From contig NZ_JACJSA010000028.1 in NCBI RefSeq assembly GCF_014697545.1, positions 24,580-88,579 on the forward strand: a stretch of 64,000 bases of DNA, read 5' to 3'. The notes beneath the pieces were generated by a model, which was given only the letters and a program-made list of their open reading frames with translations, made no database searches and was not told the DNA's origin. The position numbers and the translations under genes were made by a program. Shown piece after piece: positions 38,766 to 49,189 of the stretch. The stretch is from Oscillatoria sp. FACHB-1407 (lineage in GTDB: Bacteria; Cyanobacteriota; Cyanobacteriia; Elainellales; Elainellaceae). Each line of letters starts with the position of its first letter. Positions within the stretch are counted from its first letter, which is position 1.

Positions 38766-39614
38766 TTATGACTGAGCGTTGTTAGCTCGAGCAGCCCGCA
38801 AAAGACTCAGAAACCGCTGACTGTCAAAACTGCGGGGGTCACGTCGGTTACCGGAGCGATCGACTGCTCGATGGGTGGTCAAGCGGTTGTCTGGAACACC
38901 CGTCTGAGCCACAAGCCACGCCAACGATCGGTATTGAGCGGCAGTATAACCACTGTGACGTGCTCCATTGCCGCGTCCGTCTGGGGGAGATTCCAGGGAT
39001 GTGTGATAGGCGAAGTTGTTCACTGAGGGAGGCAAAACTGGGTCAAGCTTTACCGTTTCAACGCCGTTCTCTCCAACAAAAATTGAATTACCTGCTCCGT
39101 AAGCCCTCAATTCAGGGGGAACTAAATAAACAATCGTGCCATCGCGTTTAATCAGGCTGTGGTAGCTGACCTGATCAAAATCACTGGCGTAAGCATTGCG
39201 GAAGGTATTGATGGCACTGCTGGCAGACCCTACCGTTTCATGGAGCACGACAATCGGGGCGTTGTTGACCGGATTGCCGTAGATATCGACCTCCATGCGG
39301 CGATCGTAGTTGGTGGGGTTGACGGTGACTCGCTCTTGCCGAGGCACGAAGCTGTTGGGTGCGGGGGGAAGTGCCTCTTGACCACCGGGCATCCGACTAA
39401 AGGCACTTTGATTTGGCTCTGGCAGTAGGTTGTCAGGGGTGAGTTCGGGAACGGAAGGCGCGATCGGAACGATTCTCTCCAGGAGTGGCGGAAGCTGAGC
39501 AAAAAATGAAGCGTTGGGAGCGATCGCCCTTACCACGCTGGGCAATAACACAATGCCAAGGATGATGAATCCTAATAGCAGCGATCGCCCTAGCAATCCC
39601 GGTTTCAACTTCAT
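38766..39614 (-). CDS. Exported N-acetylmuramoyl-L-alanine amidase (Amidase_2 family)
   Basis: A 282-residue peptidoglycan amidase of the AmiD/PGRP type, which cleaves between the sugar and the stem peptide. A hydrophobic N-terminal segment (residues about 9-30) serves as signal or anchor, followed by a proline-rich linker. The catalytic domain begins near IVVLHETVGSA, where H is a zinc ligand; YHSLIKRDGTIVYLV and LTTHRAVDRSGNRRDP supply the remaining family features. ATG 39614 has GGAGG six bases upstream, which decides the start over a TTG five codons earlier. Confidence 0.9.
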   Translation of the reverse strand: MKLKPGLLGRSLLLGFIILGIVLLPSVVRAIAPNASFFAQLPPLLERIVPIAPSVPELTPDNLLPEPNQSAFSRMPGGQEALPPAPNSFVPRQERVTVNPTNYDRRMEVDIYGNPVNNAPIVVLHETVGSASSAINTFRNAYASDFDQVSYHSLIKRDGTIVYLVPPELRAYGAGNSIFVGENGVETVKLDPVLPPSVNNFAYHTSLESPPDGRGNGARHSGYTAAQYRSLAWLVAQTGVPDNRLTTHRAVDRSGNRRDPRSFDSQRFLSLLRAARANNAQS

Positions 39615-39639
39615 ATCCAACCTCCTCAACGCTCTGAGA

Positions 39640-39888
39640 CTATCCTAATTCCTTGGAGACAGTAATCAATAGGCAATAGTGACCAACCTCTCGTGAAATT
39701 AGGGCAAATCCTGACATATCGCTTTCGCTTCTTGCCCTACAAGCGATCGCTTCTGCTAAAGCTAACCAATGAAAATCAGCAGGTATTTGTTCTTTTCCCT
39801 CCCACACTCGATGAAGCCAATCTCTAAGTTGATTAGCTTCCAGTTCTAATAAAAAAATCAATAATTTAACTGCTTCTGTTTCAGTCAT
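39640..39888 (-). CDS. Hypothetical small protein
   Basis: An 82-residue, mostly helical protein (TEAVKLLIFLLELEANQLRDWLHRVWEG, HWLALAEAIACRARS). The frame is open to 39966 with another ATG at 39963; the internal ATG at 39888 gives the better coding sequence, but the start is uncertain. It lies just upstream of the amidase on the same strand, 25 bases apart, so the two may be cotranscribed. Function unknown. Confidence 0.55.
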   Translation of the reverse strand: MTETEAVKLLIFLLELEANQLRDWLHRVWEGKEQIPADFHWLALAEAIACRARSESDMSGFALISREVGHYCLLITVSKELG

Positions 39889-40044
39889 CAAATCCACTTC
39901 ATTCCTGAATGATGTAGTAATTTGAATTGAATGGGTAATTGCTAGAGAAGCGATCGCACTCATCAATAAAGGATTTTACCCGCAGCTTAACTTTGCTGAG
40001 CGTTTGGGTAATCTCCTGATTAGAGAGATTTAGAGTTAACTCCT

Positions 40045-41478
40045 GTGTTTACAGCCAATCAAGTCCTGCAACAACGCTACGAGCTTCAGCGACGGTTAGG
40101 TGCGACGCAACGAGGACGGCAAACCTGGTTAGCGAAGGACTTGGAAACCGAGTCACATAAACTTGTCATCGTAAAGCTGCTCATCTTTAACTCTGATTTA
40201 CAGTGGGATGAACTCAAGTTGTTTGAGCGTGAGGCTCAAGTGCTCAAGAGTTTGAAGCATCCCAGAATTCCTAAATATCAAGACTATTTTCAGGTTGAAC
40301 AACAGAACAGTTCAGAATCCCTCTGGTGGGGATTAGTGCAGACTTACATTCCCGGAATCACGTTGAAGGAAGCCCTTGAACAGGGGCACAAATTTAGCGA
40401 AGAAGAACTGCGTAGAATTGCCAGAGAAATTCTACAAATTCTTGTTTTCCTACATGAATTAAGTCCACCTGTTTTGCATCGAGATATCAAACCCAGCAAT
40501 TTAATTTTGGATCACGATCATCAAATCTATTTAATTGATTTTGGGGCTGTTCAGTCAAAGGTGGCTTTACCCGGCACTACATTTACGGTTGTGGGAACGG
40601 TGGGTTACACCCCATTAGAACAATTTATTGGCAAGGCGGTTCCCGCCTCTGATTTGTATGCGCTCGGTGCTACATTAATTCATTTACTAACCGGAATAGC
40701 CCCGGCAGAATTGCCTCAAGATGATTTAAAGATCCGCTTTCAAGACGGTATTAGTGTTAGTCCTGCTTTCATTAAATGGATTGAGAGCATGACAGACCCC
40801 TCTGTTGAAAAACGGTTTAAGTCAGCGCGCCAAGCAATTAACTCGTTGGATGCAAAGCAGGATTCTGATTCTAAAAAATCCAATTTGGCTAGTGCAATAC
40901 AAACGACTCGGCCTAAAAAACCTCTTAAACTGTCTCGACCCGCCAATAGCCGATTTGTTCTTAAAAAAACAGCAACTCGCTTGGAGATACATCCAATTGA
41001 TCTGCCAAAATCCAATCGTATCTTTTTTTGGTTATTAGGAATTGGACCAATAATAATTGCGCTTCTCTACACTCTGCGTTGGGCTTTAGGAGACTCAATG
41101 TATGAAATTCTTATAACGTTTATGATTTTGATAAGTGTTATGGTTTACCTTTATTTGGCTTGTTTTGTACTGGTTGAAGTCGTATTTGATATTACAAATA
41201 AACAATATCTTTACTTTGATACTCAGCAAAATCGGTTTGAAATTGGAAGAAACATTAATTCTGGAAGTACTTCAAAACGCACAAAACTAGACTCTTGGGA
41301 TTCAATTCAGGCAATTAAATATGTGATGGCAACTCAGGGAATCCGGTCTAATGATGGTAAAACACGGTGGACAGTGACTATACGAACCACTCGTAGTTAT
41401 TCATTAGAGTGGAGCCTCACTGAGGCAGAATGTATGTGGCTCGTGCAAGAAATTCAAGATTGGTTAGCCTCAAGCTAA
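40045..41478 (+). CDS. Serine/threonine protein kinase with C-terminal membrane segments
   Basis: A 477-residue Hanks-type kinase starting at GTG. The ATP lysine is K44 (VIVKLL), the catalytic loop HRDIKPSN has D147, the metal-binding DFG is at D165, and the activation segment runs VGTVGYTPLEQF. After the kinase domain (about 10-270) comes a linker, then two transmembrane helices near residues 327-346 and 354-380, and a C-terminal cytosolic domain with beta strands (QNRFEIGR, TRWTVTIRTT). The C-terminal domain may be a sensor or scaffold. It is followed by a small membrane-protein gene. The phosphorylated target is unknown. Confidence 0.92.
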   Translation: MFTANQVLQQRYELQRRLGATQRGRQTWLAKDLETESHKLVIVKLLIFNSDLQWDELKLFEREAQVLKSLKHPRIPKYQDYFQVEQQNSSESLWWGLVQTYIPGITLKEALEQGHKFSEEELRRIAREILQILVFLHELSPPVLHRDIKPSNLILDHDHQIYLIDFGAVQSKVALPGTTFTVVGTVGYTPLEQFIGKAVPASDLYALGATLIHLLTGIAPAELPQDDLKIRFQDGISVSPAFIKWIESMTDPSVEKRFKSARQAINSLDAKQDSDSKKSNLASAIQTTRPKKPLKLSRPANSRFVLKKTATRLEIHPIDLPKSNRIFFWLLGIGPIIIALLYTLRWALGDSMYEILITFMILISVMVYLYLACFVLVEVVFDITNKQYLYFDTQQNRFEIGRNINSGSTSKRTKLDSWDSIQAIKYVMATQGIRSNDGKTRWTVTIRTTRSYSLEWSLTEAECMWLVQEIQDWLASS

Positions 41479-41558
41479 TTGTTATTTGAAGTTGTAAGGC
41501 GTTTTCTTGCTGTGTCTTGCCTCAATCCATTTAGAATTTGAAGAAAACAATCTTGCTT

Positions 41559-41801
41559 ATGACATCACAACTAGAGCAAAAAAATACCAGCGTTTGGCAT
41601 TACAAACCCTGGTGGTGTCAACCGTGGTCAATTGTTTCAACAGGAGCCACGATTGTGAGTGGCAGTTGGCTCCTCTTTCATAAGGTCTGGATCACGCTTC
41701 TGGTGGCAGTGCCAATCCTGACCTGGATGGGCTTCTTTTTGCTAGTTTATCCTCGACTATTTGCTCAAGCTATGAGCGAAGAGATTCAAAAACAACCGTG
41801 A
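41559..41801 (+). CDS. Small conserved membrane protein (DUF6737-like)
   Basis: An 80-residue protein with a YKPWWCQPWSIVSTG motif near residue 16 and two predicted hydrophobic stretches (IVSTGATIVSGSWLLF and ITLLVAVPILTWMGFFLLVYP). This pattern fits a cyanobacterial family I recall as DUF6737. The ATG at 41559 is used rather than a TTG at 41538. It follows the kinase and overlaps the next gene tail-to-tail by 32 bases. Confidence 0.75.
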   Translation: MTSQLEQKNTSVWHYKPWWCQPWSIVSTGATIVSGSWLLFHKVWITLLVAVPILTWMGFFLLVYPRLFAQAMSEEIQKQP

Positions 41802-42003
41802 TAAACAATAGACAAATTAGCAAACCTGCGATGCGTAAGAAGACTTGCCCTGCAACTGGCAAGAGGGCGATCGCGACTGCCTCTGCACCCATCAAACTAC
41901 TGATGAGACAGGCGATCGTAAATCCAAACACGATGAGTAAGTAATATTTGAGAATTTTGCACGTAAATCTAAATAAAGGGCTGGGGGGTCTAACTTGAGT
42001 CAT
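41770..42003 (-). CDS. Small hypothetical membrane protein
   Basis: A 77-residue protein with two hydrophobic segments (YYLLIVFGFTIACLISSL and IAGLLICLLFITVVF). It starts at ATG 42003 and its 3' end overlaps the convergent DUF6737-like gene by 32 bases. No family is recognised. It may be cotranscribed with the NfeD-like gene upstream, but the 150-base gap leaves this open. Confidence 0.6.
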   Translation of the reverse strand: MTQVRPPSPLFRFTCKILKYYLLIVFGFTIACLISSLMGAEAVAIALLPVAGQVFLRIAGLLICLLFITVVFESLRS

Positions 42004-42153
42004 GGTTGTTCTCCGCACTGACTGAAGGGGCAATGTCAGAACTATCGGTGAGAATCTGTTTCAAGGTTTGAGACTGGGTTAAAGCGTTAAATCTGCAATG
42101 GTGAAAGCAGCCTGATTAGTCTGTAGCTTGAATTGGCTCTCATAAATTAGGGA

Positions 42154-42387
42154 TTAATAGTCGCCTTCTGGAATAACCAACAAGGTCAAACCTTGAATTC
42201 CAACGACATTGACAGTCTTTTTAGGAGGAATCACGAGTGTTGCTGAAGGACGGTAAAAACGAGCTTCCCAGTAGCTTCCCTGATATTTAATTCGCCCTGA
42301 GAAGTTTAAGGAAATGGCACTCTCAACAATGCCTTTGACGGGGTCACGGAATATTTCTGGTGGAGGTGGTGCAAAGAAGTCATTCAT
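42154..42387 (-). CDS. NfeD-like C-terminal domain protein
   Basis: A 77-residue protein whose second half has the beta-barrel pattern of NfeD C-terminal (OB-fold) domains: GRIKYQGSYWEARF, then a charged turn, then TVNVVGIQGLTLLVIPEG. The transmembrane part and the protease partner (SPFH/stomatin or ClpP-class) of full NfeD proteins are absent and not nearby. ATG at 42387 is preferred over a TTG seven codons earlier. Confidence 0.8.
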   Translation of the reverse strand: MNDFFAPPPPEIFRDPVKGIVESAISLNFSGRIKYQGSYWEARFYRPSATLVIPPKKTVNVVGIQGLTLLVIPEGDY

Positions 42388-42992
42388 TCGTAGATACCTT
42401 TCACTCAATGTAGGTTGGTTTAGTCGGAACTCTGTATAACCTCACTTCTCGCCCACACTCAATCTAATTTGAGATAGGATGAAAACATATCTCACTAAAG
42501 TGATAAACTTTATGGCCGCCTCCCTATCTCTTAAGCCAAGAGTCTTTTTGTCAGGCTCTCTAGGCTGTTTTGAGGTCAAATGAAAAAATACCTATTCAGA
42601 TGAACTACTGCCCATAAATTACCTCACTTCGCCGAGAAAAGCAAGCCTGACTAGTGAGATTATGTGAGATTTAAGTGAGATGAGTGAAAATATGAGAAGT
42701 ATAAATCTGAATCTAGAGGCATCTGAGCTTAGAACAGGTCTTCTATGATGAACTATCTATGTTCTCCTTTTAACAGGCATCTTGTAAGCATTGCTACACA
42801 ATTCTGCCTCATTTGAATTTTGAGGGTGAGGGGAAGGGTGAGAGTTAATTTCACAGAAACTTTAACTACGTCTTTTTCTCACAAAAATACCAAAAACTAT
42901 CAAATTAGAAGTTCACTTAGGTGAATATGATGATACAAGTGAGTGGTTATGGTCGCGGCTAAGAGTCAATTTGAAGAGGTGAGTGTGTTGTC
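42388..42992. promoter_or_regulatory. A+T-rich upstream region of the STAND gene with phased GTGAGAT repeats
   Basis: A 605-base gap. Three GTGAGAT repeats at 42654, 42664 and 42675 are spaced by 10 and 11 bases, about one helical turn. TACCTCACTTC-like sequences occur near 42437 and 42620, and a palindrome TTCAC-TTAG-GTGAA at 42912-42925. No gene is seen. It probably holds the promoter of the downstream STAND gene. Confidence 0.55.
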
Positions 42993-45900
42993 GTGATTCC
43001 TCAAGATGTTCTCAAGGCGTTAGCAAACGATCAGGGAGTGTCTGACAATGAGTTTGACGTCCTCACGTTGGCGATGGACGGTTTTTCAATCCCGAAAATT
43101 GCTGCAACATTAGACATCAAGCCAGAAGCGGTTCGGAAGCGACTGGGTGAGGTTTATCGCAAGTTTCATATTGGTGGCAGTGGTCCTGGCAAGTTAGCGA
43201 AACTGCAACAATTACTGGTTTCTCAAGCCGAACAACTTCGACAGGATTTACCAGTTCCATCCTTATGGTTTGACTCAACTAAGGATGATGCTGTTCACGA
43301 TTGGGGAGAAGCAGTTAATGTTGATTTCTTTTGTGGGCGAGATCAAGAAATTCGGCAGTTAACGCAATGGATTGTGGGCGATCGCACTGGGATCAGTGAA
43401 GCCGTGGGCTGCCGAATAGTTGCTCTGTTAGGCATGGGAGGAATTGGTAAAACCTCTTTAGCTCGTAAATTAGCAGATCAACTTAAAGATCAGTTTGATT
43501 TTGTGATTTGGCGATCGCTTCAATCTGCCCCACCTTTTGAAGATTTGCTGAATGATCTACTCCTGTTTTTTGTAAAACGAGGGGTCATTAAAGAGAACTT
43601 TTCTTTGACATTGGATGAAAAAGTTAAACAGTTATTAGAGCTACTACACCAGCATCGTTGTCTAATTGTATTTGATAATTTAGAAACCTTATTAAAGAGT
43701 GGCGATCAAGCAGGTCATTATCAAGATATCTATCAGAATTATGAGAATTTGATTCGACAGATTGGTGAGATGCAGCATCAAAGCTGCTTGATTCTAACGA
43801 GTCGAGAAAAATCGAAGGAACTGGCTTTGTTAGAAGGTGAAACATTGCCTGTTCGTTCTTTATTACTATCAGGTCTGCAAGGTGAGGCGCAAGAAATTCT
43901 CAGGGCTAAAGGACTTGCTGAAGAAGAGGTCTGGCAGGATTTGATTGCTCAATATGATGGCAATCCTCTGGCACTCAAAATTGTAGCGACCATGATTCAA
44001 GATGTTTTTTCAGGACGAGTGTCTGAGTTCCTGAAGAAGGAAACTCTCTTTCTAGATGGGGAAATTCTAAATCTACTCAACCAGCAATTCAGTCGCCTCT
44101 CTCCTTTAGAAAAAGACGTGATTTACTGGTTGACGATCAATCGTGAACCAGTGGCATTAGAAGATTTAGAAACCGATCTGACGACACCCCTTTCATCATC
44201 TGAATTGTTGCAAGTGCTGAACTCTCTAGGGAGGCGATCGCTATTAGAGCGCAATGGAGACGGCTTCACCCTACAATCAGTTGTTTCTGAATACATCCTG
44301 GAACAGTTGATCGAGACAATTTGTCAGGAAATTGAGCATCAGCAGGTGGTGTTTTTAGAGAGCCATGCTTTGATTAAAGCGCAGGCAAAAGATTACATTC
44401 GCGAGTTGCAAATTCGATTAATTCTTGATCCAATCATTCAGCGGTTAGCGGATCGGTTGGGCAACAGTAAAACCATCGAAGAACACTTAATTGGAATTAT
44501 TAAAACACTACAGCGAGAAGCTCCTCTCAAAGCAGGTTATACAGCAGGAAATATTCTCAATTTGCTGTATCGGTTAGAAACTGACTTGACGGAATACGAT
44601 TTCTCAAATCTCACAATTCGGCAGGCTTATTTACAAGAGGTTCAGCTTCACGATGTGGACTTTACTCACTCTCGTTTTATCCAAACTATCTTTACTGAAA
44701 CCTTTGGCAATATTCTTTCACTTGCCTTTGATCCATCCGGTCGATTCTTAGCGACAGGTGATGCCAACGGTGAAATTCACCTGTGGAAAGTTTCACCAAC
44801 GGATAGTGAACGGTTGATGACCTATCGGGGGCATACAGGTTGGGTTTGGGCAGTTGCCTTTAGCCCCGATGGTAAGGTGGTGGCGAGTGGCAGCAAAGAC
44901 CAAACGGTGCGCCTCTGGAACTCGGAGACGAATCAAATTACCTGTGTTTTGGAAGGACACACCAGTTGGGTGAGGACGGTTTCCTTCAGTCGTGAACCTG
45001 TCCAACTGGCTGCTCTGTCCAAAGTGGAGCATATCGAGAGCAGTGAAGCAGAACCGGGATATGTGCTTGCGAGTGGTGGTGATGATGGCACGATTCGTTT
45101 GTGGGATGTCAATCGAGGAAAACTCTTGAATGAGCTACCCGGACACCGAGGTGGCATCCGGACGTTAACCTTTGCTCCCCTACCTCGTCCTAAAGAAAAA
45201 CCGGAAGCTTTGTTGTTGGCTACAGGCGGTGAAGATAGGGTCATTCGCTTATGGGATGCTGTGACAGGGCAGGTTGTGAGAACCTTTGAGGGGCATACGG
45301 ATGGCATTTGGGCAGTGGTGTTTAGCCCGGATGGTCGTTATCTTGCCAGCAGTAGCAACGATCAGACGATTCGTTTGTGGAATGTGCAAACTGGAACCTG
45401 CTTTAAGGTTTTAGAGCGACATCTGGGTCGGGTGTTGTCGATCGCCTTTAGTCCAAACAATCACTGGTTTGCCAGCGGTGGTGAAGATCGGGTGGTGCGG
45501 TTGTGGAATACCCAAACCTGGGAGTGCCAACTGCTACGAGAGCATACGGGTCGGATCTGGTCGGTTGCTTTCACGCCTGACAGTCAAACGTTGGCGAGTG
45601 GTGGCGAAGATCAGATGGTACGCCTGTGGAACTCTGAAACGAGACAATGCCATCAGGAGTTAAAAGGCTATACGCGAGGCATCCGAGCGGTTGCCTTCAC
45701 CGATCAAAATACGTTGGTCAGCGGTGGCGAAGACCGGGTAATTCGAGTGTGGGATATCCAGGCGGAGAAATGTCGCTTGCGGTTGCGGGGGCATACGGGT
45801 CGGGTCTGGGCGGTGGCGTCTCACGCTGAACAACAACTGATTGCCAGTGGCAGCGATGACGGTACAGTGCGGTTGTGGGATCTGCGACGAGGGGGTTATT

Positions 45901-46688
45901 GCCGTCAGGTCTTTCAGGGGCATCGGAGTTGGGTAAAATCGGTGGCGTTTAGTCCCGATGGTTGGCTCGTTGCCAGTGGAAGTGACGATCGCACCGTTCG
46001 GGTGTGGGACGTATTGACAGGTAAGTTGATCAACACCTTTGAGGGACACACGGATTGGGTCTGGTCAGTGGCGTTTAGTCCTGATGGGCGTTGGCTTGCC
46101 AGTGGAAGTGGCGATCGCACCGTTAAGTTGTGGGATGTTCACACGGGCAACTGTCTAGCCACGATAAAAGCAGGGGATAAGCCGCTCCGTAGTGTGGCTT
46201 TCTCACATCAACCACTCACCGAAGGCGGCAGCGGGTTACTCGCCAGTGGCGGTGGAGATGGTGTGATTCACCTGTGGGATGTGGCGGATTGTCTGAGTAA
46301 TGAAACTCCTGTGCCGTTGATGAAATTAGCAGGGCATGTGGACTGGGTGCGATCGATCGCCTTCAGCCCAACCAATGCTTTACTGGCAAGTGCAGGAGGG
46401 GATCAGACGATTCGCCTGTGGGATGTCAAAACGGGTGAGATCATTTCCGTTTTGCGAGGACATCGCCACCGCATTCGCTCGATCGCCTTCAGTGCGGATG
46501 GTCAACGGTTATCCAGTGGCAGCAAAGATGAGTCAATTCGCCTGTGGGATGTGGCAACCGGGAAGAGCATCAAACGGTTGAGAAGCAAGCGTCCCTACGA
46601 GAAGATGAATATCACTGGAGCGACAGGCTTAAGCGACGCTGAAAAATTTACGCTGCGAGTTCTAGGCGCGATCGATGACGAAGGTTAG
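42993..46688 (+). CDS. STAND NTPase: HTH, NB-ARC-type ATPase and 14 WD40 repeats
   Basis: A 1231-residue signal-transduction ATPase. Residues 1-90 hold a LuxR/sigma-region-4-like helix-turn-helix ([36 protein letters not shown]). The NB-ARC module follows: Walker A GMGGIGKT at 147-154, Walker B LIVFDN around D228, and LTSREK. A short linker with pentapeptide-like character precedes 14 WD40 repeats (about 565-1195), enough for two seven-bladed propellers. WD40 repeats probably sense a partner that triggers ATPase-driven oligomerisation. Such proteins are abundant in filamentous cyanobacteria; few have a known function. Starts at GTG; ends overlapping chlD by four bases. Confidence 0.92.
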   Translation: MIPQDVLKALANDQGVSDNEFDVLTLAMDGFSIPKIAATLDIKPEAVRKRLGEVYRKFHIGGSGPGKLAKLQQLLVSQAEQLRQDLPVPSLWFDSTKDDAVHDWGEAVNVDFFCGRDQEIRQLTQWIVGDRTGISEAVGCRIVALLGMGGIGKTSLARKLADQLKDQFDFVIWRSLQSAPPFEDLLNDLLLFFVKRGVIKENFSLTLDEKVKQLLELLHQHRCLIVFDNLETLLKSGDQAGHYQDIYQNYENLIRQIGEMQHQSCLILTSREKSKELALLEGETLPVRSLLLSGLQGEAQEILRAKGLAEEEVWQDLIAQYDGNPLALKIVATMIQDVFSGRVSEFLKKETLFLDGEILNLLNQQFSRLSPLEKDVIYWLTINREPVALEDLETDLTTPLSSSELLQVLNSLGRRSLLERNGDGFTLQSVVSEYILEQLIETICQEIEHQQVVFLESHALIKAQAKDYIRELQIRLILDPIIQRLADRLGNSKTIEEHLIGIIKTLQREAPLKAGYTAGNILNLLYRLETDLTEYDFSNLTIRQAYLQEVQLHDVDFTHSRFIQTIFTETFGNILSLAFDPSGRFLATGDANGEIHLWKVSPTDSERLMTYRGHTGWVWAVAFSPDGKVVASGSKDQTVRLWNSETNQITCVLEGHTSWVRTVSFSREPVQLAALSKVEHIESSEAEPGYVLASGGDDGTIRLWDVNRGKLLNELPGHRGGIRTLTFAPLPRPKEKPEALLLATGGEDRVIRLWDAVTGQVVRTFEGHTDGIWAVVFSPDGRYLASSSNDQTIRLWNVQTGTCFKVLERHLGRVLSIAFSPNNHWFASGGEDRVVRLWNTQTWECQLLREHTGRIWSVAFTPDSQTLASGGEDQMVRLWNSETRQCHQELKGYTRGIRAVAFTDQNTLVSGGEDRVIRVWDIQAEKCRLRLRGHTGRVWAVASHAEQQLIASGSDDGTVRLWDLRRGGYCRQVFQGHRSWVKSVAFSPDGWLVASGSDDRTVRVWDVLTGKLINTFEGHTDWVWSVAFSPDGRWLASGSGDRTVKLWDVHTGNCLATIKAGDKPLRSVAFSHQPLTEGGSGLLASGGGDGVIHLWDVADCLSNETPVPLMKLAGHVDWVRSIAFSPTNALLASAGGDQTIRLWDVKTGEIISVLRGHRHRIRSIAFSADGQRLSSGSKDESIRLWDVATGKSIKRLRSKRPYEKMNITGATGLSDAEKFTLRVLGAIDDEG

Positions 46689-48784
46689 CGAGAGGTCATG
46701 TCCGCGATCGCCCCCATCGTCATTGCTGCGATCGCTTGATCCGTAGCCTTGGGCAAATGATAGTATTTGCCGCCTGCGTGTTTTGCCAGTTCTTTAGCGA
46801 ATCCGGTTGAGACAAATTTGTTTTCGGTGTCGATTACCAGCAGCTTGATGTTGACCGCCCGAATTTTACCCGCGATGTCTAGCAATTCCGCTTTGATATC
46901 AGGCTTTTGGTCGTCGAGAACGGGTTCACCAAGCGATCGCGCCAAAGGGATATTGCCCCGACCATCGGTAATTGCCACGATCACGACCTGACCAATATCG
47001 CCCGATTGCCGCGCATTCACGCCAACTCGTACGGCTTGGGTCAATCCATGTGCCAACGGAGAACCCCCACCACACGCCATCCGTTCTAACCGACGACGGG
47101 CTGCGGCGATCGAACGGGTGGGGGGTAACAATACTTCAGCTTGCTCACCCCGAAAGGGAATGAGTGATACCTGATCACGGTTTTGGTAAGCCTCGGTGAG
47201 CAGACGCATGACGGCTCCCTTCGCAGACTGCATTCGGTTCAGAGCCATTGAACCAGAGGCATCCACAACAAAGATCACTAAAGCTCCAGACTTACGAGCC
47301 AGACGTTTTGCCCGGACATCACTCTGCTCGACAAAGACACGCCGCGCAGGGACGGAACGGTTGGTTGTGGTTTGTTGAGTTGCAGTTTCCTGGCTTCTGC
47401 TTTGCTCGTGACGTTGCCGACGCGATCGCTGATAGGGTGCAGCGGCTCGCAGGGTGGCATCGACGGCAATCCGGCGCACGGCTCCTTTGGGTAACACAGG
47501 TTTGATATAACGACCGCGATCGTCGGAGAAGATGATGCTGCGGGAGCCGGATTTGCCCTGACGGGTGGCATTTTGAGCAAAGTACAGTACAGAAGAGTCG
47601 AGAATCACTCCTTCCGGGTCGAAGACAAACTCCTCCGGCAGGCTGGGGGGTTCTTGCTCCTGATCTTCTTGGTCTTCGTTTTCGTCTTCGGGTTCGTCCT
47701 GATCTTGCTCGGACTGCTGTTGCTCTGGTGGCGGAGGTGGTGGCGGTTGTTGCTGTTGCTGTTCAGGAGGTGTTTGCACCACCGTGGCGCGGGGAACGAT
47801 AACCAGTTCCACAGCCCGCCGGAGGTCATCGGCAATGACCTGGGTGCGTCCCTCCAAGGCCGCATGGGCTTTTGCTACGCGAACGGCAAACAACTCAGCC
47901 CGGTGTCCCTGGACTCCACCTCGCAATGCTTCTGTGACTAAATATTCAATTTGCTGCGTGGTGATGGTGACATCCTTCAACCATTCTCGTGCCAGTACGA
48001 TTTGAGTTTTGAGGTTGTCGATATCCTCGTTGTATTGGCTGAGGAACGCTTGCGGGGATTCGGTGTAGCGAATCGCCTGATCAACTGCTTCTACCCGATC
48101 ATCCAACCCTAAAACCGCATCAGCAGAAAGGGCGATCGCAATTCTGTCTAATAAATGTTGTCGCAACTCGCCTTCTTCGGGGTTGTAGGTAGCAATCAGC
48201 AGGGGTTTGCAGGGATGCTGAAAGCTGATACCTTCTCGCTCAATCAGGTTGCGTCCATCTGTCAACGCTGCCAACAACAAGTTAGCGGTCTGGTCATCTA
48301 ACAGGTTAATTTCATCGACGTACAATACGCCCCGATGTGCTTCCGCCAGCAGTCCGGGTTGAAAGATGGTTTCACCTTGTTTGATGGATTGCGCTACATC
48401 GACAGAACCCAGTAACCGATCTTCTGTCACGCCCAAAGGAATCTGGATGAAGGGAGCGGGCGTAACTTGTGTTGGCAAGGCTGAAGGATCAGAGTTGAGG
48501 GATGAAGCCTGGGTCGCAAATTTCTGTTGGGTGTCGTCGTCCCATTCATCGGGACGGGTGGGATCGCAGTTGCAACAGGAGCCTTGAACCACCTCGATCG
48601 GCGGCAACAGCGCATGAATAGCGCGTGCCATGACCGATTTTGCGGTGCCGCGCCGCCCTGAAATCACGACACCTCCTAATCCAGGGTCGATCGCTGCTAA
48701 AAGTAGTGCCATTTTGATGGCATCTTGACCGACAACAGCCGCGAGGGGAAACGCAGTAGAAGATGGAGTCGTGAGCGCAGGCAT
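46685..48784 (-). CDS. chlD: Magnesium chelatase subunit D
   Basis: Part of the ChlH-ChlI-ChlD complex that inserts magnesium into protoporphyrin IX, the first step committed to chlorophyll. The 699-residue protein has an AAA+ domain with GRRGTAKS at 43-50, a proline- and acid-rich linker (about 345-410), and a C-terminal von Willebrand A domain with the MIDAS motif DASGS at 508-512 and AITDGRGN. Its 3' end overlaps the convergent STAND gene by four bases. chlI and chlH are not in the window. Confidence 0.97.
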   Translation of the reverse strand: MPALTTPSSTAFPLAAVVGQDAIKMALLLAAIDPGLGGVVISGRRGTAKSVMARAIHALLPPIEVVQGSCCNCDPTRPDEWDDDTQQKFATQASSLNSDPSALPTQVTPAPFIQIPLGVTEDRLLGSVDVAQSIKQGETIFQPGLLAEAHRGVLYVDEINLLDDQTANLLLAALTDGRNLIEREGISFQHPCKPLLIATYNPEEGELRQHLLDRIAIALSADAVLGLDDRVEAVDQAIRYTESPQAFLSQYNEDIDNLKTQIVLAREWLKDVTITTQQIEYLVTEALRGGVQGHRAELFAVRVAKAHAALEGRTQVIADDLRRAVELVIVPRATVVQTPPEQQQQQPPPPPPPEQQQSEQDQDEPEDENEDQEDQEQEPPSLPEEFVFDPEGVILDSSVLYFAQNATRQGKSGSRSIIFSDDRGRYIKPVLPKGAVRRIAVDATLRAAAPYQRSRRQRHEQSRSQETATQQTTTNRSVPARRVFVEQSDVRAKRLARKSGALVIFVVDASGSMALNRMQSAKGAVMRLLTEAYQNRDQVSLIPFRGEQAEVLLPPTRSIAAARRRLERMACGGGSPLAHGLTQAVRVGVNARQSGDIGQVVIVAITDGRGNIPLARSLGEPVLDDQKPDIKAELLDIAGKIRAVNIKLLVIDTENKFVSTGFAKELAKHAGGKYYHLPKATDQAIAAMTMGAIADMTSR

Positions 48785-49189
48785 ATTAACGAAAAATTAC
48801 AAGTCCAGGATCTCAGGATATCAAGAAAAGGGGAATGGAGGAGTGGGGAGTAAGGGAGTAGGGAATAGGGAGTGGGAGAGCGGAGGAGTCTTCGTATCCT
48901 CACCTGCGACTAAAGTGCGGGCTAGTTGCATGAAGTTTGCCAAAGCAGACTGGAGGGGGATTTGAGTCCACTTTAGTGGACTTTGTAGAATAGCCCAACC
49001 TTGATGTGCGGACGGATGAAAAGGGAGGCAGATACACTTCAATTGATATATCCTTCCTTTAAGCAAAGTTATCTAACTCAGTGCGAGCATCCTGCTCGCG
49101 ACTCATTCATCTCCAAGACCAACAATGCCCTTCAATTTACAGTCCGTGTTCTACGCCATTACCCTTACACCCTTACACCCCATACCCCC
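48785..49189. other. Intergenic region with heptamer repeats and a palindrome
   Basis: Upstream of chlD lies a GGGAGTA/GGGAATA/GGGAGTG run (48845-48890), resembling short heptanucleotide repeats of cyanobacteria, and the palindrome AGTCCAC-TTTA-GTGGACT (48965-48982). A C-rich ACCCTTAC run (49160-49197) precedes the methyltransferase stop. No gene is seen. Confidence 0.6.

Noticed and set aside
47573..47941. 122-codon frame opposite chlD
   Set aside because: It is the complement of the proline/acid-rich chlD linker, giving an artificial hydrophobic translation.
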